A stretch of 64,000 nt of DNA from Streptomyces mangrovisoli (GCF_000974985.2 NZ_LAVA02000036.1:1-64000), one strand, 5' to 3'. Shown: positions 44,785-55,109, counted from the stretch's first letter. Numbers and translations: made by a program. Notes: a model not told the origin generated them from the letters alone.

Positions 44785-46434
44785 ATGACCGTTGGGGACA
44801 TCTTCGGGCCACAGGTGCCACTCACCGGCGGCGAGGCGCAGACGGCGACCTTCGCGCTGGCGTCGGCCGCCTACCGTGACAACCCGATCGAGGAGATCAA
44901 GAAGGCCGACAACGAATGGCACCAGTCGGAGGTCAAGCCCGGCCGCGGCTGGGCCTCGATCTTCCGGCCCAACCTGGGTGAGGCGTTCGCGCGCGCGGTG
45001 GTCGACCGGATGCTGGGCAGCGGCCGCGCGCCGCTGATCCAGTCGTTCGGCGCCGAGCCCCAGGTGGTCGTCGAGCACTGCCTCGCCGCGAACAACATCC
45101 GCCGCGCCCGGGACAACAAGCTCGCCGCCGTGATGACGGTCTGCGGCCTGCTGTTCCTGCCCGGTCTCGTCGTCTGGCTGATGATCTTCCAGATCCGGTC
45201 CGTCATCGAGAAGGGCACCGACAAGCGGACGTCGGCGCTCGCCACCGCGCTGCTGGTCGCGGCCGGTGCCCTCGCCGTCCTCTTCCTGATCAAGATGCCG
45301 TTCACCGGCTTCTGGGCCTGGTACGCGCGGGCGGCGGTCGTGATGCCCGTCGTCGGCTGGTTCTGGGCGAAGCAGATCTGCGAGAAGACCGCGACGGACC
45401 TGCGGGAGCGCTGGAACAGCCTGCTGGCGGGCAGCAGCATCGGCGCGAAGGTGCCCGAGGCGGTGCCGAGCAGCCCCGGCGAGACCGCCGCGGAGCAGCT
45501 GCGCCAGGCCCTCGCCAAGCTGAGCGCGGAGCAGCAGTCCAACTCCGTCTTCTACGCCGGCCCCAAGGGCATACTCGGCATGGGCACCCGCTGGGGCAGC
45601 TGGCAGCTGGCCGAGGAGCTGCTGCCCGCCGACCCGACCCGGGAGATCCACCCCTTCCGCAGCTGGGACGTCGTCCGCGCGATCCACGACCAGCTGAAGA
45701 TGCTCACCCGCGGTCCGCTGCACACCGGCGGCTTCCCCGCCCCCTCGATACGCCACTGGATCGTCACGCCGGTCGGCGAGGGCGCCAAGGCGGTGTCCCG
45801 GCCCGAGGGCACGGACGTGGAGGCGTTCCAGGTCAGGCTCCACGCCGTGCAGGACATATGCAACAAGCAGCAGTTCGGCGCCGGCGACCGGCACTACCTC
45901 GGCGTGCAGTGGACCCTGTGGGACGGCCAGCTGATCATCACCATGATGATCACCGTGACCGTGCTGCACGAGACGCTCCGCATCGAGGTGACCGGACACG
46001 CGCTCGGCCCGGTGAACGGGCTGTTCACCACCAAGCCGACGGCCCCCACCAAGAGCGTGCAGAAGACGCTCAAGCCGTGGGAGACACGGTCGGTGAAGCT
46101 GCCGCTGGTCACCAGCGACGAGGTGGTGCGGCTCGCCGTCCGCGCGCCGATCACCTGGTATCCGCCGCTGCTGAACTGGCTCGGCGGCACGATAGGGCTG
46201 CCGGAGCCGTTCGGACTGCGGCACGCCTGGGCGGACCAGCCGTGGCGGCACCGCTTCATGGCCGACGACGCGCTGCGCGCGGCCACGCCGGTGCTGCGCG
46301 TGGTGCACTCGGCGGCGATCCGGGTGCTCAAGGAGAACGGCGTGGACACGGACAAGTTCGGGTCGCGGTCGGCGTTCCTGAGCACGGCGGTGCAGGATCC
46401 TACGCCGAAGAAGGCGGACCTCTACGACGCGTGA
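44785..46434 (+). CDS. Large conserved membrane protein of unknown function
   Basis: A 549-residue protein. Residues ~1-95 are polar, two or three hydrophobic segments occur around residues 115-200 (LAAVMTVCGLLFLPGLVVWLM, TALLVAAGALAVLFLI, WYARAAVVMPVVGWFW), and a long soluble C-terminal part follows, with GMGTRWGSWQLAEELL and a second hydrophobic strand LIITMMITVTVLH. I recognise no catalytic motif. ATG 44785 is chosen for its GGGGGCGG site; a GTG 60 bases upstream lacks one. It is preceded by a hairpin and followed by a Streptomyces intergenic repeat, so it is probably monocistronic. Confidence 0.8.
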   Translation: MTVGDIFGPQVPLTGGEAQTATFALASAAYRDNPIEEIKKADNEWHQSEVKPGRGWASIFRPNLGEAFARAVVDRMLGSGRAPLIQSFGAEPQVVVEHCLAANNIRRARDNKLAAVMTVCGLLFLPGLVVWLMIFQIRSVIEKGTDKRTSALATALLVAAGALAVLFLIKMPFTGFWAWYARAAVVMPVVGWFWAKQICEKTATDLRERWNSLLAGSSIGAKVPEAVPSSPGETAAEQLRQALAKLSAEQQSNSVFYAGPKGILGMGTRWGSWQLAEELLPADPTREIHPFRSWDVVRAIHDQLKMLTRGPLHTGGFPAPSIRHWIVTPVGEGAKAVSRPEGTDVEAFQVRLHAVQDICNKQQFGAGDRHYLGVQWTLWDGQLIITMMITVTVLHETLRIEVTGHALGPVNGLFTTKPTAPTKSVQKTLKPWETRSVKLPLVTSDEVVRLAVRAPITWYPPLLNWLGGTIGLPEPFGLRHAWADQPWRHRFMADDALRAATPVLRVVHSAAIRVLKENGVDTDKFGSRSAFLSTAVQDPTPKKADLYDA

Positions 46435-46472
46435 GGCCTCCGGCGGTTCGGGAGGGGTTGGTGCGGGGGGTT

Positions 46473-46545
46473 CCGGGGGCTGCCGCCCCCGGGCCCCCGC
46501 TTCGGCCTGGACGGCCTTGTCCTCAAGCGCCGGACGGGCTGAGGG
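46473..46545. repeat. Common Streptomyces intergenic repeat element
   Basis: A CCGGGGGC/GCCCCCGG hairpin with a TGCC loop (46473-46492), followed by the tract around CTTGTCCTCAAGCGCCGGAC, a sequence I know to recur between genes throughout Streptomyces genomes. A degenerate partial copy (TCAAGCGTCGGGCGG) begins near 46566. It is probably a transcription end for the gene at 44785-46434. Confidence 0.7.
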
Positions 46546-46585
46546 GGTGGCGGTACGGCCCTGTGTTCAAGCGTCGGGCGGCGGT

Positions 46586-47134
46586 CTACGCCTTCGGCCA
46601 GGAGTCCGCCAGCATCGTGCGGGTGTCTGCCAGGAGTTGCGGCAGCACCTTCGTGTGGCCGACCACCGGCATGAAGTTCGTGTCGCCGCCCCAGCGCGGG
46701 ACGATGTGCTGGTGGAGGTGGGCGGCGATGCCCGCGCCCGCCACCGTGCCCTGGTTCATGCCGATGTTGAAGCCGTGCGCGCCGGACGCCGTGCGCAGCG
46801 CCGTCATGGCCTGCTTGGTGAGCTCGGCGAGCTCCGCGGTCTCCGCGTCGGTGAGATCGGTGTAGTCGGCGACATGCCGGTACGGCACGGTCATGAGGTG
46901 ACCGCCGTTGTACGGGTAGAGGTTGAGCACCGCGTACACCTGCTCGCCGCGCCGGACGATCAGCCCGTCCTCGTCCGACTTGGCCGGGATGGAGCAGAAG
47001 GGACAGCCGTCGTCGGCCCCCGGACCGCTCGGCTTGTTCTCGCCCTGGATGTAGGCCATCCGGTGGGGCGTCCACAGACGCTGGAAGGCGTCCTGCGTCC
47101 CCACTCCGATCTGCTGCTCCGGCTCACGCGTCAT
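46586..47134 (-). CDS. HIT-family protein, Ap4A phosphorylase-like
   Basis: A 182-residue histidine-triad protein with HLHQHIVPRW as the nucleotide-binding/catalytic triad, NLYPYNGGHLMTVPYRHVADY before it, and GCPFCSIPAK near the N-terminus. WGGDTNFMPVV after the triad matches the Ap4A phosphorylase type of M. tuberculosis Rv2613c, which is the pgsA neighbour there; here pgsA is about 4.5 kb away. It splits diadenosine tetraphosphate with phosphate. The start is uncertain between ATG 47132-47134 and ATG 47144-47146; no good Shine-Dalgarno. Confidence 0.88.
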   Translation of the reverse strand: MTREPEQQIGVGTQDAFQRLWTPHRMAYIQGENKPSGPGADDGCPFCSIPAKSDEDGLIVRRGEQVYAVLNLYPYNGGHLMTVPYRHVADYTDLTDAETAELAELTKQAMTALRTASGAHGFNIGMNQGTVAGAGIAAHLHQHIVPRWGGDTNFMPVVGHTKVLPQLLADTRTMLADSWPKA

Positions 47135-47213
47135 GCAAGGCAGCATATTGCTTCGCCCGTTCGCGGCGTGTCGGCGGGGTTGCGGCGCAGGGCCCCCGGT
47201 CCAAGCTGGACGG

Positions 47214-47897
47214 GTGGACGACGACAAGGGCAACGCGGCACGGACGGCCCGCTGGGAGGAGCGGATGGAGGTACCGCTCGGGATCGCCTCGGGGCTGTTC
47301 CTCGCCGGGTACGCGGTGCATGTCCTCGCCCGGCAGCCGAGCGGCGTGGTGGACGTCTCCCTGATCGTGGTGTTCGCCTCCTGGGCGCTCTTCCTGGTCG
47401 ACTACGCGGTCCGCTGGCGGCTCAGCGGGCTGGGACTGAGCTTCGTCCACAAACACCTGCTGGACACGGTGGTCGTGGTGCTGCCGCTGCTCCGCCCGGT
47501 CAGGATCGTGAAGGTGTACGACCGGCAGCTGCGCCGGCACGGGGAGCCGCGGCTGTCGTTGTACGGCCGGGTGATCGTCTACTCGGGGCTGTCGACGAGC
47601 CTCCTGGGGTTCACCGGCGCGCTCGCGGTCTACCAGCAGGAGCGCGGGGCGCCGGGCACGACGATGAAGACCTTCGGCGACGCCGTGTGGTGGGCGTGCG
47701 CGACCCTGACGACCGTGGGCTACGGCGATGTCACGCCCGTGACGCCGGGAGGGCGGACGATCGCGGTGGGCATGATGGCCTGCGGGCTGGCCCTGCTGGG
47801 CGCGGTCACCGGTTCGTTCTCGTCGTGGATGATCGAGATCTTCTCGCGCGGGGAGGGCCAGAAGCCGCCGGAGGACACGAAACCCCCGGGATCATGA
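47214..47897 (+). CDS. Potassium channel-like ion channel
   Basis: A 227-residue membrane protein with about four helices, an arginine-containing S4-like segment (LLRPVRIVKVYDRQLRRH), and a pore loop with the selectivity filter TTVGYGDVTP, followed by a final helix GMMACGLALLGAVTGSFSSWMI. It is a voltage-gated-like or shortened six-helix potassium channel. GTG 47214 is the assumed start; ATG 47265 with strong GGAGGA would remove 17 polar residues and is an alternative. The stop codon lies in the loop of a terminator hairpin. Confidence 0.85.
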   Translation: MDDDKGNAARTARWEERMEVPLGIASGLFLAGYAVHVLARQPSGVVDVSLIVVFASWALFLVDYAVRWRLSGLGLSFVHKHLLDTVVVVLPLLRPVRIVKVYDRQLRRHGEPRLSLYGRVIVYSGLSTSLLGFTGALAVYQQERGAPGTTMKTFGDAVWWACATLTTVGYGDVTPVTPGGRTIAVGMMACGLALLGAVTGSFSSWMIEIFSRGEGQKPPEDTKPPGS

Positions 47898-47931
47898 GAC
47901 CCCGGGGGCTCGAAACCCCGCCGCGGCGGGG
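47883..47931. terminator. Double hairpin between the channel gene and thrS
   Basis: CCCCCGGG (47883-47890) pairs with CCCGGGGG (47901-47908), and a second self-complementary CCCCGCCGCGGCGGGG lies at 47916-47931. They serve converging genes. Confidence 0.75.
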
Positions 47932-47937
47932 ACCGGA

Positions 47938-49914
<1,977 letters not shown>

Positions 49915-50003
49915 CGGTCTCTCCTGACTGCTGGTGGGTGCGGCGCCGTACGATGAGCGCGCGCAAAGGGGATCGTACCGACCCGAGCCCACCCTTCGCG
50001 AAG

Positions 50004-51224
50004 TCAGTCCCCGTCGCAGGGGTCCCCGAAGCAGTCCGGGTTCTCCTGGAGCGACTTCATCAGCCGGTCCCGCTCCGCCTCGTCGACCTCCACCGGTACG
50101 ACCCCGAAGGCGCCGCTCAGCCTGCGGAACCCGCCCCGGCTCTCCAGCCGCCCCTGCACCAGGACGGGCACCCCGGCCAGATGGGCGTGGCCGGCGATCC
50201 GGTAGTCCTCCTCGTCCAGCGTCACCCGGACATGCGCAATGGCCGCGCCGTCGAGGACGCGCAGCCGTACGTTGCCCTCGCCGTTCGGCCCCGACCTGCG
50301 CAGCCGTACGACCGCGCCGGTGATCCGGACCGGGACGGACGGCTCGTCGCGCAGGAAGCGCGCCCCGGCCTCGCGCAGCACCGGCAGGTCGCCGGGCGAG
50401 AACTCCACGGGTTCGGCCGCGGACGCGCAGTTCTCGGGGACCCCGGCCGCCGGGGCCCACTCGACGGCGATCCTCGCGCCCTCCGTGCCGCGCACCAGGA
50501 CGGTCAGCGCCTCGGTCAGCTCGCGGCTGACGCCCGCCTCCACGGCGGCGTCGAAGGCGTCCATGCCGCCGGTGGCCCGCTGGTAGTCGATGGCCTCGCG
50601 GGTGGCGCGCAGCGCCTGGTGCAGCCGTACGGCGAGCGGGCGGGCGGTGGCGACGGGCACGAAGGCGGTCAGATGGCGGCCGTCGGTGGTGGAGCCGATC
50701 AGGGTGTTCTCCAGTAACGCGGTGGCCGGCCTGCGGTGCCGGGCCCCGTAGTACCCGGCCCGCGCACGGGTGGCGAGGGCGGCCGCGAACAGGGTCTGGC
50801 GGGCGCCCGCGCGCAGCTGTTCCTCGACGTTCCAGGGGGTGGTGCCGACGGGCCCGGGGGGCGTGTCCCGCCACCAGCGGACCTCGTCGCTGGGCAGGGC
50901 GAGCCCGATCAGCACCTCGCGGGCGGAGGGGGTGCCGCTGCGGGCGAGCGCGACGAGCGCCTCGCCGAGCAGGTCGTCGCTGTCGGGGAAGGCGCGGCTC
51001 TCGGGGACCAGCAGGCTGGTGCCGGAGCCGCCGGGACCCGGCGGGGTCCAGCGGCCGTAGCGGCCGGCGGCCCCGCCGCGCCGCTGCCAGCCGTGCCGCC
51101 GCAGCAGCGCGGCCAGTACGGCCGGGTCGACCTCGTCCGGCTCGGGCGGGCTGCTCCAGGCGGGCACGTCGACGGGGTGCGGGCGGACCTGGCGCAGGGA
51201 TTCGTGCAGCGGGCGGTGGGTCAT
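50004..51224 (-). CDS. Unknown conserved protein, partner of a DUF4365 protein
   Basis: A 406-residue protein with no domain I can name. The N-terminal half is mixed (LAALLRRHGWQRRGGAAGRYGRWTP), the middle holds a helical segment (RLHQALRATREAIDYQRATGG), and the C-terminal ~120 residues look beta-rich, with VRITGAVVRLRRSG and GVPVLVQGRLESRGGFRRLSG, resembling an OB-like barrel. No signal peptide or membrane helix. The ATG overlaps the DUF4365 gene stop (ATGA), so the pair is co-translated. Confidence 0.75.
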   Translation of the reverse strand: MTHRPLHESLRQVRPHPVDVPAWSSPPEPDEVDPAVLAALLRRHGWQRRGGAAGRYGRWTPPGPGGSGTSLLVPESRAFPDSDDLLGEALVALARSGTPSAREVLIGLALPSDEVRWWRDTPPGPVGTTPWNVEEQLRAGARQTLFAAALATRARAGYYGARHRRPATALLENTLIGSTTDGRHLTAFVPVATARPLAVRLHQALRATREAIDYQRATGGMDAFDAAVEAGVSRELTEALTVLVRGTEGARIAVEWAPAAGVPENCASAAEPVEFSPGDLPVLREAGARFLRDEPSVPVRITGAVVRLRRSGPNGEGNVRLRVLDGAAIAHVRVTLDEEDYRIAGHAHLAGVPVLVQGRLESRGGFRRLSGAFGVVPVEVDEAERDRLMKSLQENPDCFGDPCDGD

Positions 51225-51787
51225 GGTCTGCCTCCCGTCCCGACCCGCGTCATGATCTCGCACAGCGCGCGGTCGTCGAAGATGCGTGAGGTCGGTATCC
51301 GTACGGTCGACCGGGTCCGGCCGGTGATCGGGTGCCCGGCCAGATTGACCCAGTAGCAGCAGTGCCGCAGGTCGAGTCGGTCGTGGCTGGCGCGCAGCCA
51401 GTCGTCCTGGGATCTGGGCACCAGCATCACCACGAGGATCTTGTGCACCGAGACGGGGGTGCGGGCGAGCTTGCGCAGATGGTCGTTGTCGAGCGTGAAG
51501 GAGAAGAAGCGGCCCGGCGGGTTCGGCGGCACCTGGTAGGTGCATTTGAGCTGGACCTTGATGGTCACCTCGTCGTCGACGGTGTGACCCGGTGCGCTGT
51601 GGCTGACGTGCCAGTCGATGCCGTTGTCCGGGAAGGGCTGGGACAGCGAGCAGCCGGCCGCGGCGGCGACCGCGTGCAGATAACCCACCTGCAGTGTCTC
51701 CATGCAGGCGGTGGTGGCGAGTGTGCCGCGATGGGGGCCCGTACGTTCGGGCAGCAGCCCGCCCCGCTCGGGCTGCGCTATCGCCAT
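51221..51787 (-). CDS. DUF4365 family protein, PD-(D/E)XK nuclease-like
   Basis: A 188-residue protein with NGIDWHVSHSAPG and, about 15 residues on, TIKVQLKCTYQ, a D...QxK pattern that resembles the core of PD-(D/E)XK nucleases, then YWVNLAGHP near the C-terminus. DUF4365 proteins are often found in defence or accessory loci. It is divergent from a DEDDh exonuclease gene (168 bases between). The start is ATG with AAGG about 10 bases upstream. Nuclease activity is inferred. Confidence 0.78.
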   Translation of the reverse strand: MAIAQPERGGLLPERTGPHRGTLATTACMETLQVGYLHAVAAAAGCSLSQPFPDNGIDWHVSHSAPGHTVDDEVTIKVQLKCTYQVPPNPPGRFFSFTLDNDHLRKLARTPVSVHKILVVMLVPRSQDDWLRASHDRLDLRHCCYWVNLAGHPITGRTRSTVRIPTSRIFDDRALCEIMTRVGTGGRP

Positions 51788-51955
51788 GACCAACAGCCTT
51801 CCAACCCAGGTGAATCCCCACGACGGGCCGCTGAACTGCAAAGACCCGTACTCCTGTTGTGTCCGGGCGGCGTACGGCGCAAACAGGCCGGGTATCACCA
51901 AACAGGCAGAAGACGGGACGTCAGCTGCCGCGGGTGAACAAGGAGTTGTGTTGGC

Positions 51956-52681
51956 ATGACGTGCTGGTACGAGGGGCCCCTGGCCGCCTTCGACACGGAG
52001 ACCACGGGCGTGGACGTCGAGACCGACCGGATCGTGTCGGCCGCCATAGTCGTCCAGGACGCCCCGGGCACCCGGCCCCGGGTGACCCGCTGGCTGGTGA
52101 ATCCCGGCGTGCCGGTGCCCGAGGGGGCGACGGCGGTGCACGGGCTGACGGACGAGCATCTTCAGCGCAACGGCCGCTGGCCGGCGCCGGTGGTGTTCGA
52201 GATAGCGGAGCTGCTGGCCGAACAGGCGGCGATGGCGCGCCCGTTGGTGGTGATGAACGCTCCGTTCGACCTGACCCTGCTCGATCGCGAGCTGCGCCGG
52301 CATCGCGCCTCGGCGCTGGACCGCTGGTTCGAGTCGACTCCGCTGCGGGTGCTCGATCCCCGGGTGCTCGACAAGCACCTGGACCGCTACCGCAAGGGCC
52401 GTCGTACGCTGACCGATCTGTGCGCGCTCTACGGCGTCGAGCTGGACGGGGCGCATGACGCGGCGGCCGACGCGGTGGCGGCGCTGGATGTCGTCCGGGC
52501 GGTGGGGCGCCGGTTCGCGGCCCGGTTGGAGCGCCTGACCCCGACCGAGCTGCACGCGCTCCAGGTGGGCTGGCACGCGGCCCAGGCGCGTGGCCTCCAG
52601 GCGTGGTTCGCGCGCAGCGGCAGCGAGGAGGCGGTGGACCCGTCGTGGCCGCTGCGTCCGGAACTGCCGGCGGCGGCGTGA
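51956..52681 (+). CDS. DEDDh 3'-5' exonuclease (DnaQ-like)
   Basis: A 241-residue protein with the exonuclease signature: FDTETTGVDVETDRIVS (ExoI, Asp and Glu), MNAPFDLTLLDREL (ExoII Asp) and GAHDAAADAVAAL (ExoIII, His and Asp). Length is larger than a bare epsilon domain by a C-terminal ~60 residues (RLERLTPTELHALQVGWH). It may be a proofreading or repair exonuclease, common as a stand-alone protein in Streptomyces. AAGGAG is about 10 bases upstream of the ATG. Confidence 0.92.
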   Translation: MTCWYEGPLAAFDTETTGVDVETDRIVSAAIVVQDAPGTRPRVTRWLVNPGVPVPEGATAVHGLTDEHLQRNGRWPAPVVFEIAELLAEQAAMARPLVVMNAPFDLTLLDRELRRHRASALDRWFESTPLRVLDPRVLDKHLDRYRKGRRTLTDLCALYGVELDGAHDAAADAVAALDVVRAVGRRFAARLERLTPTELHALQVGWHAAQARGLQAWFARSGSEEAVDPSWPLRPELPAAA

Positions 52682-52749
52682 CCGGGAGCGGCTCCTGAGA
52701 CACGGCCATGACGCCGGACACGCGCCCACGGCCCCCGGACGTACGACCG

Positions 52750-52777
52750 CGGCCCGCCTGCTGGAGCAGACGGGCCG
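52750..52777 (-). terminator. Hairpin after tRNA-Val(CAC) copy 1
   Basis: CGGCCCG and CGGGCCG, with inner CTGCT/AGCAG, lie 12 bases beyond the tRNA 3' end. The same hairpin follows the second copy. Confidence 0.65.
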
Positions 52778-52788
52778 TGGTGTCCGGG

Positions 52789-52860
52789 TGGGCGATACTG
52801 GGTTCGAACCAGTGACCTCTTCGGTGTGAACGAAGCGCTCTCCCACTGAGCTAATCGCCC
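52789..52860 (-). tRNA. tRNA-Val(CAC), copy 1
   Basis: The minus strand folds as a cloverleaf: acceptor GGGCGAT/ATCGCCC, D-arm GCTCAGTGGGAGAGC, anticodon arm CTTCG TTCACAC CGAAG with anticodon CAC, and T-arm ACTGG TTCGAAC CCAGT, discriminator A. The CCA is not encoded. A -10 like TATTGT and a -35 like TTGAAG lie upstream. Confidence 0.97.
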
Positions 52861-52899
52861 GGGAACGCACTGAACAATACAGGGCGCCGCGGCCTTCCT

Positions 52900-53346
52900 T
52901 CAAACCGCTTCCAGCCGGGCGAGCAGTCCCCGGCGTCCGCCGCGCATCATCAGCCGGTGGTTGGCGCGGAACAACGGCCGGGCGGGGAGGGCGAGCCGCC
53001 GCAGCAGCGGCTTGTTCACCTCGACCTCCTGGTCGTAGCGGACCAGGGTGCCGGCGCCCTGCGGGGTGAGCGTCCAGCGCGCCCAGCCCTCCAGATCCCC
53101 GGACAGGGCGACCTCCAGCACGCCCGCCGCCGGGTCGCGGCGCACCTCGCGCGCGGTGAAGGAGAGGTCGTACGGGAGGAAGGAGCGGGCCCGGATCACG
53201 CCGGCGGTGTCGTCCAGGCGGCGCACCTCGCGCACCTGGGGCCACCAGAGCGGGTAGTCGTCGGCCTGTTCGAGGACGGCGAAGACGCGGGCGGGCTCGG
53301 CGGGCAGGGACCACAGGGTGCGAAAGCGGTAGCGGTTCCAGTCCAT
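52900..53346 (-). CDS. SRPBCC superfamily (START/polyketide cyclase-like) protein
   Basis: A 148-residue protein with a helix-grip profile: FRTLWSLPAEPARVFAVLEQADDYPLWWPQVREVRRLD, a long beta region, GAGTLVRYDQEVEV, and a C-terminal helix RPLFRANHRLMMRGGRRGLLARLEA. Such proteins bind hydrophobic ligands. It lies between the two copies of tRNA-Val(CAC), in the same orientation as both. Ligand unknown. Confidence 0.85.
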   Translation of the reverse strand: MDWNRYRFRTLWSLPAEPARVFAVLEQADDYPLWWPQVREVRRLDDTAGVIRARSFLPYDLSFTAREVRRDPAAGVLEVALSGDLEGWARWTLTPQGAGTLVRYDQEVEVNKPLLRRLALPARPLFRANHRLMMRGGRRGLLARLEAV

Positions 53347-53745
53347 GGGCCGAGTCTGCCCGCTCCCGCCCGCCCGCGCGACGGCGCTGCGCCGAGGTGA
53401 TCCGGGATCAGATGACGCCGGGGTCCGGGGAGTTCAGCACGAGGAGAATCCCGCTCTTGTCGTACTTGATAAGAAATCCGAGGGCATTCTGGAAAAAGCG
53501 GTGGGGATTTCCGCGGGGAGGCTGTCCGGAAGTCGGCCTCGGGCCGGTCCCCGAACACTTCCACTTCCGGAACGAGATGGTCCGATTGATCTTTTTCGGC
53601 GCGGTCCGCGGCGGCCGCCACAGGTAACGGACCGTCACCGTCCGCCGGACGCACAGGGGTCGGCGCGGTGCGGCGCACGGGGGTCGGGGCCCCGGACACA
53701 CGACCGCGGCCCGCCTGCTGGAGCAGACGGGCCGCGGTGTCCGGG
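53347..53745. other. 399-base gene-free island with lower GC between tRNA-Val copies
   Basis: 53410-53620 is clearly poorer in GC than its surroundings (runs such as TTGATAAGAAATCC and TTGATCTTTTTCGG). Short frames exist (for example 53397-53627 on plus), but none has Streptomyces third-position bias or a recognised domain. It looks like degenerate or acquired DNA. Confidence 0.5.
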
Positions 53746-53817
53746 TGGGCGATACTGGGTTCGAACCAGTGACCTCTTCGGTGTGAACGAAGCGCTCTCC
53801 CACTGAGCTAATCGCCC
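53700..53817. repeat. 118-bp direct repeat, copy 2
   Basis: Second copy of 52743-52860, offset by exactly 957 bases. It includes the terminator hairpin at 53707-53734. Confidence 0.9.
53746..53817 (-). tRNA. tRNA-Val(CAC), copy 2
   Basis: Same 72-base gene as copy 1, anticodon CAC. Upstream differs: -10 like TAATGT in GGGGTAATGTTC. CCA is not encoded. Confidence 0.97.
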
Positions 53818-53937
53818 CGGTGCAGGAAGAACATTACCCCATGTCAGCGGGTGCTCAGGACCACGGTCCGGCGGCGGGCGGACACCGGGGCGGCCACGAG
53901 GGGCCCGACAGCCGGCCCGGCAGGTCACGGGCCCGCG

Positions 53938-54396
53938 TCACTGGTCCGTGACGTTCCACGGCATCACGAAGCCGAACTTCCACAGGTAGATCCCGACGAT
54001 CACGGCGACGATCAGCAGGCCGACCGTGGTCAGGACGATGTTGCGGCGCCGCACCCTGGGGTCGAGCGCCTTCTGCGCGGCCTCGGTGACCTTGCGCTTG
54101 GTCCAGCGCAGCACCAGCTGGGCCCAGACGAACTCGGTCGCCCAGATCGCCATGCCCGCGAAGATCACGACCCAGCCGGGTCCGGGGAGCGGCAGCAGGA
54201 CGACGCCCAGGGCAACCACCGCGAGCCCGATGACGAAGACCCCGACCTGCCAGCTCAGGTGCAGCGCGCGCCGCGCCTTGACGAACTCGGGCGCCCGTGA
54301 GCCGAGCCCCTCGCGCCCGCCCTCGGGGTCACCCTCCGTCCGCGCTCCGTCGGCCGTCGCGGCGACCTCACCGTGATCGTCACTCCCCGTATTCAT
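53938..54396 (-). CDS. TIGR02611-type small membrane protein
   Basis: A 152-residue protein with a ~40-residue acidic N-terminus, then helices VGVFVIGLAVVALGVVLLPLPGPGWVVIFAGMAIWATEFVWA and a C-terminal one NIVLTTVGLLIVAVIVGIYLWKFG. PLPGPGWV and the following Trp/Glu are the family signature. Function unknown. The ATG at 54394-54396 is divergent from ssgB (190 bases between). It is adjacent to the tRNA-Val copy. Confidence 0.85.
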   Translation of the reverse strand: MNTGSDDHGEVAATADGARTEGDPEGGREGLGSRAPEFVKARRALHLSWQVGVFVIGLAVVALGVVLLPLPGPGWVVIFAGMAIWATEFVWAQLVLRWTKRKVTEAAQKALDPRVRRRNIVLTTVGLLIVAVIVGIYLWKFGFVMPWNVTDQ

Positions 54397-54586
54397 ACGG
54401 CCAGACTTTACCCGATCGAAACCAGTCACCGGAATGGTCGTACTCGGCGGCTCGGCGTCGGCCGGAAGGGTTACGTAAAGGCACGCAAAACACGCAGAGG
54501 GGTTTACAACGGCACCGTAGGTGGCATGTCGATTTCGCCGACGTGCGAATCCCCGAGCGCACACTGAGCGAAAGGCCCTGGCGCTT

Positions 54587-55000
54587 ATGAACACCACGGT
54601 CAGCTGCGAGCTGCACCTGCGCCTCGTTGTGTCGAGCGAGTCCTCCCTGCCTGTCCCCGCAGGCCTGCGGTACGACACGGCCGACCCCTACGCCGTGCAC
54701 GCCACCTTCCACACCGGAGCCGAGGAGACCGTCGAGTGGGTGTTCGCCCGCGACCTCCTCGCCGAGGGGCTTCACCGACCGACCGGCACCGGCGACGTCC
54801 GCGTCTGGCCGTCGCGCAGCCATGGTCAGGGCGTGGTGTGCATCGCCCTGAGCTCTCCGGAGGGCGAGGCACTGCTCGAGGCCCCGGCGCGGGCCCTCGA
54901 GTCCTTCCTGAAGCGGACGGATGCCGCGGTGCCCCCGGGCACCGAGCACCGGCACTTCGATCTTGATCAGGAGCTGTCGCACATCCTGGCGGAAAGCTAG
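54587..55000 (+). CDS. ssgB: Sporulation-specific cell division regulator SsgB
   Basis: SsgA-like protein of 137 residues, which agrees with S. coelicolor SsgB nearly residue for residue (MNTTVSCELHLRLVVSSESS, VWPSRSHGQGVVCIALSSPEG). SsgB places FtsZ at sporulation septa together with SsgA. Its presence is the strongest marker for a sporulating streptomycete. The promoter region 54397-54586 is poorer in GC; I cannot assign the sigma factor. AAAGG is 11 bases before the ATG. Confidence 0.97.
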   Translation: MNTTVSCELHLRLVVSSESSLPVPAGLRYDTADPYAVHATFHTGAEETVEWVFARDLLAEGLHRPTGTGDVRVWPSRSHGQGVVCIALSSPEGEALLEAPARALESFLKRTDAAVPPGTEHRHFDLDQELSHILAES

Positions 55001-55077
55001 GACAAGGCGACCCGAAACCGCCCGGCGCCGTCGACTCGGGGAGACGGCTCGGGCTCGGACAACCGCATACGGACCGT

Positions 55078-55109
55078 GACCGGCGTTGCCCACCAGGGCG
55101 GCGCCGGTC
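55078..55109 (+). terminator. Hairpin after ssgB
   Basis: GACCGGCG (55078-55085) pairs with CGCCGGTC (55102-55109), and GCCC/GGGC inside extend it. It is 77 bases past the stop. Confidence 0.7.

Larger units (their letters stand above)
52743..52860. repeat. 118-bp direct repeat, copy 1 (tRNA-Val plus terminator)
   Basis: Identical to 53700-53817 except for one base in the terminator hairpin (CCGT or CCGC). The repeat runs from just beyond the terminator to the tRNA 5' end. Confidence 0.9.

Noticed and set aside
49915..50003. T-box or other tRNA-sensing leader before thrS
   Set aside because: Only 89 bases separate thrS from the next gene and no T-box sequence or specifier-like structure is seen.
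53397..53627. 76-residue plus-strand frame in the low-GC island between tRNA-Val copies
   Set aside because: No ribosome site, no codon bias and no recognisable domain; more likely degenerate DNA.
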